Origin: Candidatus Edwardsbacteria bacterium RifOxyA12_full_54_48
GTDB lineage: Bacteria > Edwardsbacteria > AC1 > EtOH8
DNA: 64,000 nucleotides
NCBI GenBank assembly: GCA_001777915.1
Contig: MFFN01000002.1
Coordinates: forward strand, 248,001 to 312,000
Direction of reading: 5' to 3'
The position numbers were made by a program, and so were the translations under genes. This document shows, piece after piece, positions 56,818-64,000 of this stretch. A model generated the notes under the pieces. It saw nothing but the letters and a program-made list of their open reading frames with translations. It was not told where the DNA came from and ran no database searches. Every line of letters starts with the position of its first letter. Position 1 is the first letter of the stretch.

Positions 56818-58047
56818 TTAATCGTGAATATACGCTTCCTCTCCATGCAAACTGGCATCAAGGCCGTTCATCTCTTCGGCCTCGGTGGTTCTTACCGGAG
56901 AGATCTTGTTGATGACGATCAATGCCAGATAGGAGAACAGAAAGGCGTATATCGAAGCGCCCGCCACGGCCACGGTCTGCTTGACAAAAAACCCGGGATT
57001 GCCGTAAAACCATCCATTGGCCCCGTTGGCATTGACCGTAGTGGTGGCGAACAAGCCCAGCAGGAGGACACCGATGGTCCCGCCGACCCCGTGAACCCCC
57101 CACACATCCAGGGAATCGTCCCAGCCCAGCTTGTTTTTAAGGCTTATGGCGCCGTAGCATACCATCCCGGCAATAATGCCTATCATGGCTGCGGTCTGGA
57201 CTGTGACATAGCCGGCGGCCGGGGTTATGGTGGCCAGCCCGGCGATCGATCCGGTCAGCAGACCCAAGAGCTTCGGTTTCTTTTCAAAGATCCAGGCCAT
57301 TATCAGCCAGGTGATGGCGGCGAATGACGCGGCGGTATCGGTGTTCAAAAAAGCCAGGGAAGTGATCTGATCCACCCGCAATTCGCTTCCGGCGTTGAAG
57401 CCGTACCATCCGAACCACAGCAGGCCGGTTCCCAGGGCCACCAGCGGAATGCTGTGCGGTCCCCGCTCGGCCACCCTGCGGCGTCCCACGTAGAACACCG
57501 AGGCCAGGGCCGCCATCCCGGCTATGGCATGCACCACTATTCCGCCGGCGAAATCCAGTACTCCCCAGCTTTGCAGAAGGCCGCCGCCCCAGATCATATG
57601 GACCATCGGGAAATAAACGAAAATCAGCCAGACCGTCAGAAACATCAGGTACGGAACGAAACGGATGCGATTGGTAAAAGCCCCGGTTATCAGCGCCGGG
57701 GTGATGATGGCAAACATCATCTGGTAGGCAATGAACACGAACAATGGGATATTGTTTCCGGCCAGAGGGGTCATGACGTCGATCCCCTTGAAAAAGACCA
57801 TGTCGAAATTGCCGATTATCCCCGCGATATCGGTTCCTCCGGCCATGGTGCCGGAAAAACACATGGAATAGCCGAAGGCGAACCACAGGACCGAGGTCCA
57901 CCCCATGGACACAAAACTCTGAAGCATGATCGCCAGCACGTTCTTGCGGCCCACCAGACCGCCGTAAAAGAACGCCAGTCCGGGGGTCATCAACATGACC
58001 AGACTGGTGGCCACCAGCATGAACCCGGTATTGCCAGTATCGAACAT
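56818..58047 (-). CDS. amtB: Ammonium transporter (Amt family)
   Basis: A 409-residue ammonium channel with eleven predicted helices: TPGLAFFYGGLVGRKNVLAIMLQSFVSMGWTSVLW near residue 22, DFAGGIVVHAIAGMAAL with the pore His near residue 168, and HGVGGTIGVLLLGLF with the second pore His near residue 320. It conducts ammonia across the inner membrane. There is no glnK/PII gene beside it, unlike the usual pair. AAGGAG precedes the ATG. Confidence 0.96.
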   Translation of the reverse strand: MFDTGNTGFMLVATSLVMLMTPGLAFFYGGLVGRKNVLAIMLQSFVSMGWTSVLWFAFGYSMCFSGTMAGGTDIAGIIGNFDMVFFKGIDVMTPLAGNNIPLFVFIAYQMMFAIITPALITGAFTNRIRFVPYLMFLTVWLIFVYFPMVHMIWGGGLLQSWGVLDFAGGIVVHAIAGMAALASVFYVGRRRVAERGPHSIPLVALGTGLLWFGWYGFNAGSELRVDQITSLAFLNTDTAASFAAITWLIMAWIFEKKPKLLGLLTGSIAGLATITPAAGYVTVQTAAMIGIIAGMVCYGAISLKNKLGWDDSLDVWGVHGVGGTIGVLLLGLFATTTVNANGANGWFYGNPGFFVKQTVAVAGASIYAFLFSYLALIVINKISPVRTTEAEEMNGLDASLHGEEAYIHD

Positions 58048-58121
58048 ATTTTGCTCCTTATTGTTTTGATGATTTGTTGATCACTGGCTACAGTTTAAAA
58101 TATGCCGGGGCTTTCTGCCAT

Positions 58122-58133
58122 AGGGATATCCCT
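58122..58133. promoter_or_regulatory. Palindrome upstream of amtB
   Basis: AGGGATATCCCT, a perfect 12-bp palindrome about 75-85 bases upstream of the amtB start; a possible operator. No consensus promoter could be fixed here. Confidence 0.3.
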
Positions 58134-58173
58134 GAAAAAGGCCTTCGCGTAACCTGATAATGACCGGCATAAA

Positions 58174-58202
58174 AAATCCCGGCCCCTGTCAGCAGGGCCG
58201 GG
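58174..58202 (-). terminator. Rho-independent terminator of the two-component pair
   Basis: CCCGGCCC and its complement around nine bases, followed on the minus strand by TTTTTT, about 20 bases after the response regulator stop. Confidence 0.9.
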
Positions 58203-58223
58203 AGATCCTGCGGTCATCCGCAA

Positions 58224-58871
58224 TCACAATGTCGTCAAGCCTTCCCTTACGGCATATTTGGTAAGTTCGGCGATGCCGCGAAGATTGAGCTTCTGCATCA
58301 GTTGCTGGCGGTGGGTCTCCACCGTCTTGACGCTGATTGACAGCTTATCGGCCGTCTGCCTGGTGCTCTTTCCCTCGGCCAGCAACTGCAGCACCTCTCT
58401 TTCCCTGGCCGATAATAGCGAATAAACGCTGGGGTCGGCATCGCGCTCATTGATGAGATAGTCCCGGACCAGGACATCAGTGATGTCGGAACTTAAATAT
58501 ATCTTTCCTTTAACGATGGATTTTATCGCCTGAATGAGTTCCTCAAAGGCCGAGTCCTTTAGCAGATAGCCCATGGCCCCGGCCTTGAGGGCTTCCATCA
58601 CATAGCGGCGGTCAGCATGCATGGATAAGATCATTATCTTTGCTGCCGGGCAGATTTCCTTAACCCTCCGGGTCGCCCCTATCCCGTTCAGCCCCGGCAT
58701 GGTTATGTCCATGATCACCAGGTCGGGCAGGTGCTCCTGGGCCAGTTTGACCACCGCCAGCCCGTCGCTGGTCTCCGCCACCACCTTTATCCCGGATTGT
58801 TTTTCCAGCAGGGTTTTCAAGCCCTCCCGCACGATCTTGTGGTCGTCGGCAATGATGATCTTCAGCGTCAT
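58224..58871 (-). CDS. NarL/FixJ-family response regulator
   Basis: A 215-residue regulator: receiver domain (IIIADDHKIVREGLKTLLEK with the acidic pair; phospho-Asp in LPDLVIMDITMPGLNG near residue 54; Lys in GYLLKDSAFEE near 105) and a C-terminal LuxR-type HTH (LSAREREVLQLLAEGKSTRQTADKLSISVKTVETHRQQLMQKL). It overlaps the kinase gene by 4 bp. The ATG at 58871 begins the domain; the longer open frame is a shadow of the kinase gene. Confidence 0.95.
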   Translation of the reverse strand: MTLKIIIADDHKIVREGLKTLLEKQSGIKVVAETSDGLAVVKLAQEHLPDLVIMDITMPGLNGIGATRRVKEICPAAKIMILSMHADRRYVMEALKAGAMGYLLKDSAFEELIQAIKSIVKGKIYLSSDITDVLVRDYLINERDADPSVYSLLSAREREVLQLLAEGKSTRQTADKLSISVKTVETHRQQLMQKLNLRGIAELTKYAVREGLTTL

Positions 58872-60088
58872 CCCGCCTCCTTTCCGTCCGTCCGGCAGAT
58901 GATGACCGCCTGGGTGCCGCCACCCGGAAGCGGCGCCAAGCTCAGCCGGCCTCCGAAACAACCCAATTGTTCCCGGATGCTGAACAGACCGAAGCCTCCG
59001 GGTTCCACCGCTCCACCGGCGCCTTTTTCAACCAGCCCTATCCCGTCGTCGGAGACTTCGATGGTCAGCCTCCCGCCGGAGTTTGTCAAGACGATGAACA
59101 TGTTGTCTGCTCCGGCATGTTTGATGATGTTGACCATCAGCTCCCGCACCGACCGGAATAAGGTGACCCGCAGATCTTCGGATAGCTGCAGCTTTGGGCC
59201 ACGGCATAACAGCTTGACCGCCTTCCCGTATTTTCGGCGGGTCTGCTCGGCCAGCCACTCCAGCCCGGCCTCAAACCCCAGATCGTACAGCACCGGTGGA
59301 CTTAGTTCAAAGGTCAGGTTCCTGGTGTAGCTAATGGTCTGCTCCAGCAGCATCCGGATCTCTTCCAGATCCCTTTCCGCCCCGCTGAAGACCGCATTGC
59401 CTTCCAGATTTTTAAGCTTGACCCGGATCATAGCCAAGGCCTGGCCGATATGGTCGTGCAGGTCGGAGGCAATGGCCCGCCTTTCCCTCTCTTCGGTCAG
59501 CGTCAACTCCGAAGCAAGTTTTTTCAACTTTTGCTGGTATCTTATGATCGTCTGCTCCGACCGCTTTCGCTCGGCAATTTCAGCTTTAAGTTTGAGGTTG
59601 GCATCGTTCAGCAAAGAGGTCCGTTTGGCGACCTTCTCTTCCAGATGATCCAGGGCATCGTGGATAGCCTTCTGGGCCGATCTCTTCTGGTAAAAAGCAT
59701 GCAGCATTTTGGCCAGAGAATCAATCAACTGCCGTTCCTCTTTGAGGAATGGGCCCTCAAATGCGGCCTTTTGCTTGATCAGATAGGAAACCTCTATCCG
59801 GCCCCTTTTCCCGCCACCAATGCCGAAGAAGCTGGATTGTTTCCATCTGGTGGCCGCATAATTCGGAGTGGCGAGGCTTAGATCACCGGCCACTATCCGG
59901 GCGGCGGCATCCCGGGGGTATTGCCAGGCCGCCGGCAGTATTTTGATGAATTCCCCGAGGATCTTCTCAACACCCTTCCGGTCGTTTTGCAGGATGGCCG
60001 AAGCTTTATGCAAAGCGGTCAACTCCTTGACCCGTTCCTGAAACTGCCACAACAGGCGGTCTTTGCTATTTTGGCTGGTTTTATTCAT
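58868..60088 (-). CDS. Sensor histidine kinase (HisKA_3 type), cytosolic
   Basis: A 406-residue kinase without membrane helices. N-terminal GAF-like region (AWQYPRDAAARIVAGDLSLATP; QKAAFEGPFLKEERQLIDSLAKML), a coiled coil with about 45 residues (AKRTSLLNDANLKLKAEIAERKRSE), the HisKA_3 phospho-His segment EERERRAIASDLHDHIGQALAMIRVKL, and an HATPase domain with NIIKHAGADN and EVSDDGIGL and GGFGLFSIREQLG. Partner of the adjacent NarL-type regulator; the signal is unknown and probably cytosolic. Confidence 0.93.
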   Translation of the reverse strand: MNKTSQNSKDRLLWQFQERVKELTALHKASAILQNDRKGVEKILGEFIKILPAAWQYPRDAAARIVAGDLSLATPNYAATRWKQSSFFGIGGGKRGRIEVSYLIKQKAAFEGPFLKEERQLIDSLAKMLHAFYQKRSAQKAIHDALDHLEEKVAKRTSLLNDANLKLKAEIAERKRSEQTIIRYQQKLKKLASELTLTEERERRAIASDLHDHIGQALAMIRVKLKNLEGNAVFSGAERDLEEIRMLLEQTISYTRNLTFELSPPVLYDLGFEAGLEWLAEQTRRKYGKAVKLLCRGPKLQLSEDLRVTLFRSVRELMVNIIKHAGADNMFIVLTNSGGRLTIEVSDDGIGLVEKGAGGAVEPGGFGLFSIREQLGCFGGRLSLAPLPGGGTQAVIICRTDGKEAG

Positions 60089-60190
60089 ATATGATATCAG
60101 TCGCTATAATTGCCGTAAGTTTAACCTTAATATCGCCAAAAGGCAAGTTAAAATTTATTTTCTGCTCATTTGCGGCATATAACAAAACCC

Positions 60191-60219
60191 TTGACACCCG
60201 CCGGATATTTATATATAAT
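60191..60219 (+). promoter_or_regulatory. Consensus sigma-70 promoter of tRNA-Gly
   Basis: Perfect TTGACA and TATAAT with a 17-bp spacer; the predicted start is about 5 bases before the mature tRNA. Confidence 0.92.
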
Positions 60220-60230
60220 TACCATTGATT

Positions 60231-60306
60231 GCGGGCGTAACTCAGTGGCTAGAGTGCTACCTTGCCAAGGTAGACGTCGTGGGTTCGAATCCCATCGCCC
60301 GCTCCA
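60231..60306 (+). tRNA. tRNA-Gly (anticodon GCC)
   Basis: 76 nt with the CCA end encoded. The acceptor stem pairs GCGGGCG with CGCCCGC, the anticodon stem CTACC/GGTAG holds the loop TTGCCAA, and the T arm is GTGGG-TTCGAAT-CCCAT. Followed by a strong terminator. Confidence 0.97.
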
Positions 60307-60315
60307 GTAAATATC

Positions 60316-60345
60316 AGGACAGGCTTTAAAAGCCTGTCCTTTTTA
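60316..60345 (+). terminator. Rho-independent terminator of tRNA-Gly
   Basis: AGGACAGGCTTT and its complement, followed by TTTTTATT on the plus strand. Confidence 0.92.
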
Positions 60346-60404
60346 TTGCCTATCGACAGTTTTCCCGAATTATCTAATGGGGCAATTTTGATGGACTATT
60401 TTGT

Positions 60405-60635
60405 CCCTCTGCCCTTTCTGTCCGGGCAGAAAGGGCGAAAGACCCGCCGGGGGCACAGGGCTTAACGATTCATGAGACACTTATATAAACAACCATTATT
60501 TGGTGAAAAGAGCACACGTTGCGAGGCAGTGATCGTTTTTGTATTGTTTTCCGCAGTTATTCGCACTGTGCCCCCGGACCCCATTGGGACGCTTGGTCCG
60601 CTTAACTTAACCTGTAAGTATTTACAGGTTAAGCC
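60405..60635. other. Highly structured intergenic region, no protein gene
   Basis: Between tRNA-Gly and tRNA-Leu. GCCCTTTCTG pairs with CAGAAAGGGC (60411-60436); CCGGGGGCACAG (60447) is the perfect complement of CTGTGCCCCCGG (60566), 107 bases apart; and TTAACCTGTAA pairs with TTACAGGTTAA (60607-60632). No convincing ORF (the 67-residue frames are shadows). It could be a structured RNA or the remains of a mobile element. Confidence 0.35.
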
Positions 60636-60804
60636 GGGTCTTAGGGCCTGCACTGAGAAGAGCAACTTGCTTTACTTATGAAGTGGGACGGCTACGGTCG
60701 GCGTTACTGGCATAATAGTCTTGGTGATAATAAAACAGCGGGTGAAGACATATTATTATTGATCACGTTAGTTTGCCGCCCCTAAAACTTCAGACCCCAC
60801 CCTA

Positions 60805-60825
60805 CCCTCCCCGAACCGGGGAGGG
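60805..60825. repeat. CCCTCCCCG/CGGGGAGGG inverted repeat
   Basis: CCCTCCCCG-AAC-CGGGGAGGG, flanked by ACCCCACCCTA and ATAAAGGGAGAGGTG, a dispersed-repeat type of low-GC-flank intergenic elements, similar in layout to the CCCCTCCTTGA family. The rest of 60640-60885 holds nothing recognisable. Confidence 0.6.
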
Positions 60826-60885
60826 ATAAAGGGAGAGGTGTTATAAGAGAAAGCGGGAAAGTAATTTTAGCAGTAAAATTAAATC

Positions 60886-60917
60886 AAAAAGGCAGGATGC
60901 TTTTCAGCAGTCCTGCC
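60886..60917 (-). terminator. Rho-independent terminator after tRNA-Leu
   Basis: GGCAGGA and TCCTGCC with an inner TGCT/AGCA stem, followed on the minus strand by TTTTTGATT; ends the tRNA-Cys/tRNA-Leu transcript. Confidence 0.88.
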
Positions 60918-60923
60918 TTATAC

Positions 60924-61011
60924 TGGTACCGAGGGTCGGAATCGAACCGACACGTTCTTGAGGAACGAGGGATTTTAAGTCCCTTGCGTCTACCAGTTCC
61001 GCCACCCCGGC
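60924..61011 (-). tRNA. tRNA-Leu (anticodon TAA)
   Basis: 88 nt with encoded CCA and a long variable arm (class II), 5' GCCGGGGTGGCGGAACTGGT; the anticodon loop CTTAAAA lies in the stem GGGA/TCCC, and the T arm is GTCGG-TTCGATT-CCGAC. Confidence 0.96.
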
Positions 61012-61033
61012 ATTTTGTTTCGTACTCGTCTAC

Positions 61034-61103
61034 TTGCTTTTTGTCATACCTGCGAAAGCAGGCATCCAGTCGGAACATGGATTCCCGCCTTCGCGGGAAT
61101 GAC
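61034..61103. repeat. Dispersed inverted repeat (TCATTCCCGCG family)
   Basis: Left end TGTCATACCTGCG and right end CGCGGGAATGAC with inner near-complementary parts, between the two tRNA genes. It translates to the well-known MDSRLRGND-type peptide in one frame, which is not a gene. Confidence 0.7.
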
Positions 61104-61127
61104 CCACTTTATTTATATCCATTTAAC

Positions 61128-61202
61128 TGGAGGCGGCTAGCGGGTTCGAACCGCTGAATAACGGTTTTGCAGACCGTCGCCTTACCACTTGGCTAAGCCG
61201 CC
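61128..61202 (-). tRNA. tRNA-Cys (anticodon GCA)
   Basis: 75 nt with encoded CCA. The acceptor stem pairs GGCGGCT with AGCCGCC, the anticodon loop CTGCAAA lies in ACGGT/ACCGT, and the T arm is GCGGG-type with TTCGAAC. Transcribed ahead of tRNA-Leu. Confidence 0.95.
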
Positions 61203-61220
61203 TCAAATATCAATAAGCCA

Positions 61221-61250
61221 ATTTTACCAGTTTTCGGCCCCGCCTGTCAA
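61221..61250 (-). promoter_or_regulatory. Sigma-70 promoter of tRNA-Cys/tRNA-Leu
   Basis: TTGACA and TAAAAT with an 18-bp spacer on the minus strand, about 12 bases before the predicted transcription start of tRNA-Cys. Confidence 0.82.
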
Positions 61251-61267
61251 GAAAATCCCTTTTCAGC

Positions 61268-62149
61268 CTAGTTCCCCAGCCGGTACTCCAGCTTGGTCCG
61301 GGAGGATCTGCTCAGATCGGACAGGGTCTCGGCGCTTTCGGTCAGCAGGTCCAATATCGACGGCCGGCGTTTCCTCTCCCTGATCACCTTGGGGGTATCC
61401 TTGAGCCCGGCCATGGTGCCGGCCATTATCACCGCATCGTCCTGGGTTCCCAGCCGGTCAACCAGTTTAAGATTATAGGCCTGCCGGCCGGAGAAGACCC
61501 GGCCGTCGGCAAATAGCTTTACCGAGTCCAGCGGAATGCCGCGCCCTTCCGATACCGCCTCCATGAACTGCAGGTGCACATCGTCGATCATCGACTGCAA
61601 CAGGGCCCGCTCCTGGGGCGTCATCTGGCGGAATGGCGAGGCCAGATCCTTGACCGCCCCGGCTTTGATCACCTCGTAGCCGATGCCGATCTTGCGGAAC
61701 AGCTCCTCCAACACGGCGTAGCTTAAAATTACCCCGATGGAGCCGGTGAGGGTGCCGGGGTTGGCCACGATAGAGTCGCAGCCGCAGGCGATATAATACC
61801 CGCCGGAGGCCGCCACCTCGCCCATGGAGCAGATCACCGGTTTTTTGGTCCGGGCGTTTCGGAGGGCCTCATATATCTCCTGGGAAGCGGCCACCCCGCC
61901 GCCCGGCGTCTCCAGCCTGACCACTATGGCCTTGACGGAGCTGTTGTCGCGGTATTTCTTTATCTGCCGGACGGTGTTATCCGATGAGACTATCGGCCCG
62001 ACGATCTCCACCAGTCCCACCGATTTTCCGTAGGAGAGTTCCATTGATCCCTCATTGGAGACCGCCATCACGATGGCGCCTACGAAGATGACGGCGAACA
62101 TCAGCACCGCAACCGCGATCAGGGTTATGAACAGCCCTTTTTTCTTCAT
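61268..62149 (-). CDS. sppA: Signal peptide peptidase SppA
   Basis: A 293-residue membrane-anchored serine protease of the short SppA type. One N-terminal helix (GLFITLIAVAVLMFAVIFVGAIVM), catalytic Ser in CSMGEVAASGGYYIACGCD near residue 118 and Lys in EVIKAGAVKDLASPFR near residue 165. It cleaves leftover signal peptides in the membrane. GGAG precedes the start. It stands alone after ispG on the same strand. Confidence 0.94.
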   Translation of the reverse strand: MKKKGLFITLIAVAVLMFAVIFVGAIVMAVSNEGSMELSYGKSVGLVEIVGPIVSSDNTVRQIKKYRDNSSVKAIVVRLETPGGGVAASQEIYEALRNARTKKPVICSMGEVAASGGYYIACGCDSIVANPGTLTGSIGVILSYAVLEELFRKIGIGYEVIKAGAVKDLASPFRQMTPQERALLQSMIDDVHLQFMEAVSEGRGIPLDSVKLFADGRVFSGRQAYNLKLVDRLGTQDDAVIMAGTMAGLKDTPKVIRERKRRPSILDLLTESAETLSDLSRSSRTKLEYRLGN

Positions 62150-62191
62150 CGAACACTCCTGATTAACAATCCGAATATACCGGAGTTCATA

Positions 62192-62267
62192 GGACGCAGA
62201 TTTTCGCAGATTACCGCTGTTTTATTTATTGTAATAAGATCCCGGAAATCAGCGTTTATCAGCGTCC
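62192..62267. repeat. Inverted repeat GGACGC...GCGTCC with period-10 inner repeats
   Basis: GGACGCAGATTTTCGCAGATT on the left and, in the opposite sense, GGACGCTGATAAACGCTGATT on the right, between ispG and sppA. Each arm holds the CGCAGATT or CGCTGATT unit twice. It leaves no room for a gene. Confidence 0.6.
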
Positions 62268-62275
62268 AAAATAAT

Positions 62276-63355
62276 TCATTTCATTTTTTTGGCTAACGTC
62301 ACCAACTGGCTCACCATGTCCTTCTCTTTGACCTTGGAGATGATCCTTCCCTTTTGGAACAGCAGGCCCAGACCGTCTCCGCCGGCGATCCCTAGGTCGG
62401 CCTCCCGGGCCTCGCCCGGCCCGTTGACTGCACAGCCCATCACCGCTATCTTCAGCGGTTTCTTTATCCCGGCTATTCTCTGCTCCACCTGAGCGGCGAT
62501 CCCGGCCACGTCTATTTTGCAGCGACCGCAGGTGGGACAGGCGTGGACCACCGGGCCGAAGGTCCCCAGCCCCAATGACTGAACGATCTCCCGGGCCACC
62601 GGGATCTCCTTGACCGGATCGCCGGAAAGGGACACCCGCACTGTATCCCCGATGCCCTCGGCCAAAAGGGTTCCGATGCCCACCGCCGAACGAATGGCCC
62701 CGGCGGCCGGGGTCCCGGCCTCGGTGATACCAAGATGCAGAGGATAGGGAACCATGGGGGATATTTTCCTATAAGCCTCGATGGTCATGGGCACATCCGA
62801 GCCTTTGAGGGAGATCACGATATCGTCGAATCCCAGGTCCTCCAGTATCTGAATATGGCGCAGGGCGCTGTCCACCATGCCCCGGGCGGTGGGATGGCCG
62901 TCCCGAGCCAGAATATCCTTCTCCAGCGAGCCGGCGTTGACCCCGATGCGGATGGGAACCTTTTTGCCGGCCGCAGCCTTGACCACCTGTCTGATCTTAT
63001 CTTTGGAGCCGATATTTCCTGGGTTGATCCGCAGTTTGTCCACCCCGGCATCCAGGGCCATCAGGGCCAAGCGGTGGTCGAAATGAATATCGGCCACCAA
63101 TGGCATCTTTGTCCCCTGCCGGGTACGGGCCAGGGCGGTGGCAGACTTTTTGTCCGGCACCGCCAGGCGGACGATCTGGCACCCGGCCTTCTCCAGTTTT
63201 TTGATCTGGATCAGGGTGGCCCTGATGTCGCAGGGGTCGGTGTTGGTCATGGACTGGATGGACACCGGGGCGCTGCCGCCGATGACCAGATTCCCCACCT
63301 TGACCGGCTGGGATCTCCGGCGGGGATAGGTATTTATAAGGCCTGTAGATTTCAT
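62276..63355 (-). CDS. ispG: (E)-4-hydroxy-3-methylbut-2-enyl-diphosphate synthase
   Basis: A 359-residue IspG, the short (bacterial) form: GSAPVSIQSMTNTDPCD near residue 27, PLVADIHFDHRLALMA near residue 85, LRINPGNIG near residue 107, and the [4Fe-4S] Cys residues in CPTCGRCKIDV near 263 and GCAVNGPGEAREAD near 302. It reduces MEcPP to HMBPP in the MEP isoprenoid pathway. The promoter -10 box ends 8 bases before the ATG and no Shine-Dalgarno is seen, so the message may be leaderless. Confidence 0.96.
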   Translation of the reverse strand: MKSTGLINTYPRRRSQPVKVGNLVIGGSAPVSIQSMTNTDPCDIRATLIQIKKLEKAGCQIVRLAVPDKKSATALARTRQGTKMPLVADIHFDHRLALMALDAGVDKLRINPGNIGSKDKIRQVVKAAAGKKVPIRIGVNAGSLEKDILARDGHPTARGMVDSALRHIQILEDLGFDDIVISLKGSDVPMTIEAYRKISPMVPYPLHLGITEAGTPAAGAIRSAVGIGTLLAEGIGDTVRVSLSGDPVKEIPVAREIVQSLGLGTFGPVVHACPTCGRCKIDVAGIAAQVEQRIAGIKKPLKIAVMGCAVNGPGEAREADLGIAGGDGLGLLFQKGRIISKVKEKDMVSQLVTLAKKMK

Positions 63356-63363
63356 TACGATGG

Positions 63364-63392
63364 ATTATAACTCTTTTAAAGGAGATAATCAA
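63364..63392 (-). promoter_or_regulatory. Sigma-70 promoter of ispG
   Basis: TTGATT and TATAAT with a 17-bp spacer on the minus strand, ending just before the ispG ATG. Confidence 0.75.
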
Positions 63393-63444
63393 CCATTAAA
63401 ATGTCCCTGCATTCATACTTGCAGGGACTGAGAATAACTGGGTT

Positions 63445-64000
63445 TTATCTACTGCTGACAACAATTTCATTATATTTCTTAATCAGATCATTTAATAAGG
63501 TGATTTCTTTCTTTGACATTCTTCTGCCGCCATTAAATTTATTTATCGCAAATATGCTGCTTCCTATTGCCAGACCGGCAACTGTAGTTATGGCAATTAC
63601 CTCCCCGGCTGCAAGAATCGATAAACCCGCCATGCTTTCAGGTCCAGAGGAGGAAGAGAAAGCCCAAACCATAAAGGCAGATCCTATGACAGCACCAGTG
63701 ATAAAACCGTATTTAGCCCCTTTCTTTATCGGTCTAGCTTCTGATCCCGCAGCATTATATAAGCTATCTGCTTTAAGATAGATTTCTCTCAGGTCATTAT
63801 AAACGGAATAATTATAGGAACTTTTGTGGCGCACCTCAAGGGCCTTAAATTGGTATTCCGACAAATGAACATTTTCAAAAGCAATTGAATCAATCATTGT
63901 AGGTTCATTTGAAAAGTTACCCATTCCCCGTTCCGGCATGACGGTAGCGCATCCGTACATAAGCAGCATTGGGAATAGAATTACAATTAGCCTTTTATTC
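63445..64000 (-). CDS. Hypothetical lipoprotein, 5' end cut by window edge
   Basis: The frame reads NKRLIVILFPMLLMYGC at the right edge, a lipoprotein signal peptide with Cys as first mature residue; the final window base is probably the G of the ATG, so only two bases are missing. The protein continues for about 165 residues, with two helical hydrophobic stretches (YGFITGAVIGSAFMVWAF and VIAITTVAGLAIGSSIFAI) after residue 100. AT-rich relative to ispG. No family recognised. Confidence 0.65.
   Translation of the reverse strand, partial: NKRLIVILFPMLLMYGCATVMPERGMGNFSNEPTMIDSIAFENVHLSEYQFKALEVRHKSSYNYSVYNDLREIYLKADSLYNAAGSEARPIKKGAKYGFITGAVIGSAFMVWAFSSSSGPESMAGLSILAAGEVIAITTVAGLAIGSSIFAINKFNGGRRMSKKEITLLNDLIKKYNEIVVSSR

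Noticed and set aside
58048-58170. Sigma-54 promoter for amtB
   Set aside because: A TGGCA is present near 58115 but the GC at the required ten-base spacing is absent.
60462-60681. Small ORFs (67 and 69 residues) in the intergenic region after tRNA-Gly
   Set aside because: No ribosome-binding site or homology; they are open only because of the inverted repeats there.
60897-61157. 86-codon frame giving MDSRLRGND
   Set aside because: It reads across tRNA-Leu and a dispersed repeat whose translation is a known artefact peptide.

Overview
The window comes from a bacterial chromosome of roughly 55% GC. Several markers point to an uncultured lineage of the Fibrobacteres-Chlorobi-Bacteroidetes (FCB) superphylum: a C-terminal type IX secretion (T9SS type A) sorting domain, a geranylgeranylglyceryl-phosphate synthase, a mini ribosomal protein of the AURKAIP1/COX24 type, and 2-oxoacid:ferredoxin oxidoreductase and Rnf-like genes typical of anaerobes. 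The phylum cannot be fixed from this stretch alone. No rRNA, CRISPR array, intact transposase or prophage was seen. Coding is almost completely one-sided: every protein gene except one (48838-49359) is on the minus strand, so operons read from high to low coordinates.

Layout. 1-4.4 kb: cell-surface sugar genes (YbbR-like, gmhA, rfbD, sugar nucleotidyltransferase), an archaeal-type lipid gene and a small ferredoxin. 4.4-10.1 kb: alaS, hemolysin III, recX, recA. 10.3-12.6 kb: two Rnf-like subunits without the rest of the complex. 12.7-20.5 kb: an operon of four minor type IV pilins, one carrying a large beta-propeller, preceded by a sigma-54 promoter with an upstream activator site and by the gene of a membrane-bound sigma-54 activator. 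20.6-24 kb: an ECF sigma/anti-sigma/Spy-CnrX-like envelope-stress operon and an outer-membrane barrel. 24.3-29.8 kb: mini ribosomal protein, HU, zinc ribbon, glycosyltransferase, Lon, Hsp20, ferritin-like protein, XRE regulator.

29.9-41.4 kb is the most unusual part. The subunits of a flavin/iron-sulfur amino-acid dehydrogenase (HcnA-, HcnB-, 4Fe-4S-, BFD- and DAO-type) lie at the two ends of an apparent operon. Its middle holds two tandem paralogous copies of a four-gene membrane cassette of unknown function, plus an inserted nucleotidyltransferase pair and a GxxExxY nuclease-like unit.

41.4-48.7 kb: prmC, prfA, a JAMM-domain protein, truA, thpR, cinA, pgpA, pgsA, interrupted by small AT-rich genes. 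48.8-53.8 kb: secreted or accessory proteins. 53.9-60.1 kb: korC-B-A-D, amtB and a NarL-type two-component pair. 60.2-64 kb: tRNA-Gly, a structured intergenic stretch, tRNA-Leu, tRNA-Cys, sppA, ispG and a lipoprotein cut by the window edge.

Short repeats recur through the window. They include inward-facing period-8 repeats (CACNAAGN-like) that bracket all three GxxExxY genes as units of about 0.43-0.45 kb, a CCCCTCCTTGA palindrome in three copies, and several other inverted-repeat families at gene ends.
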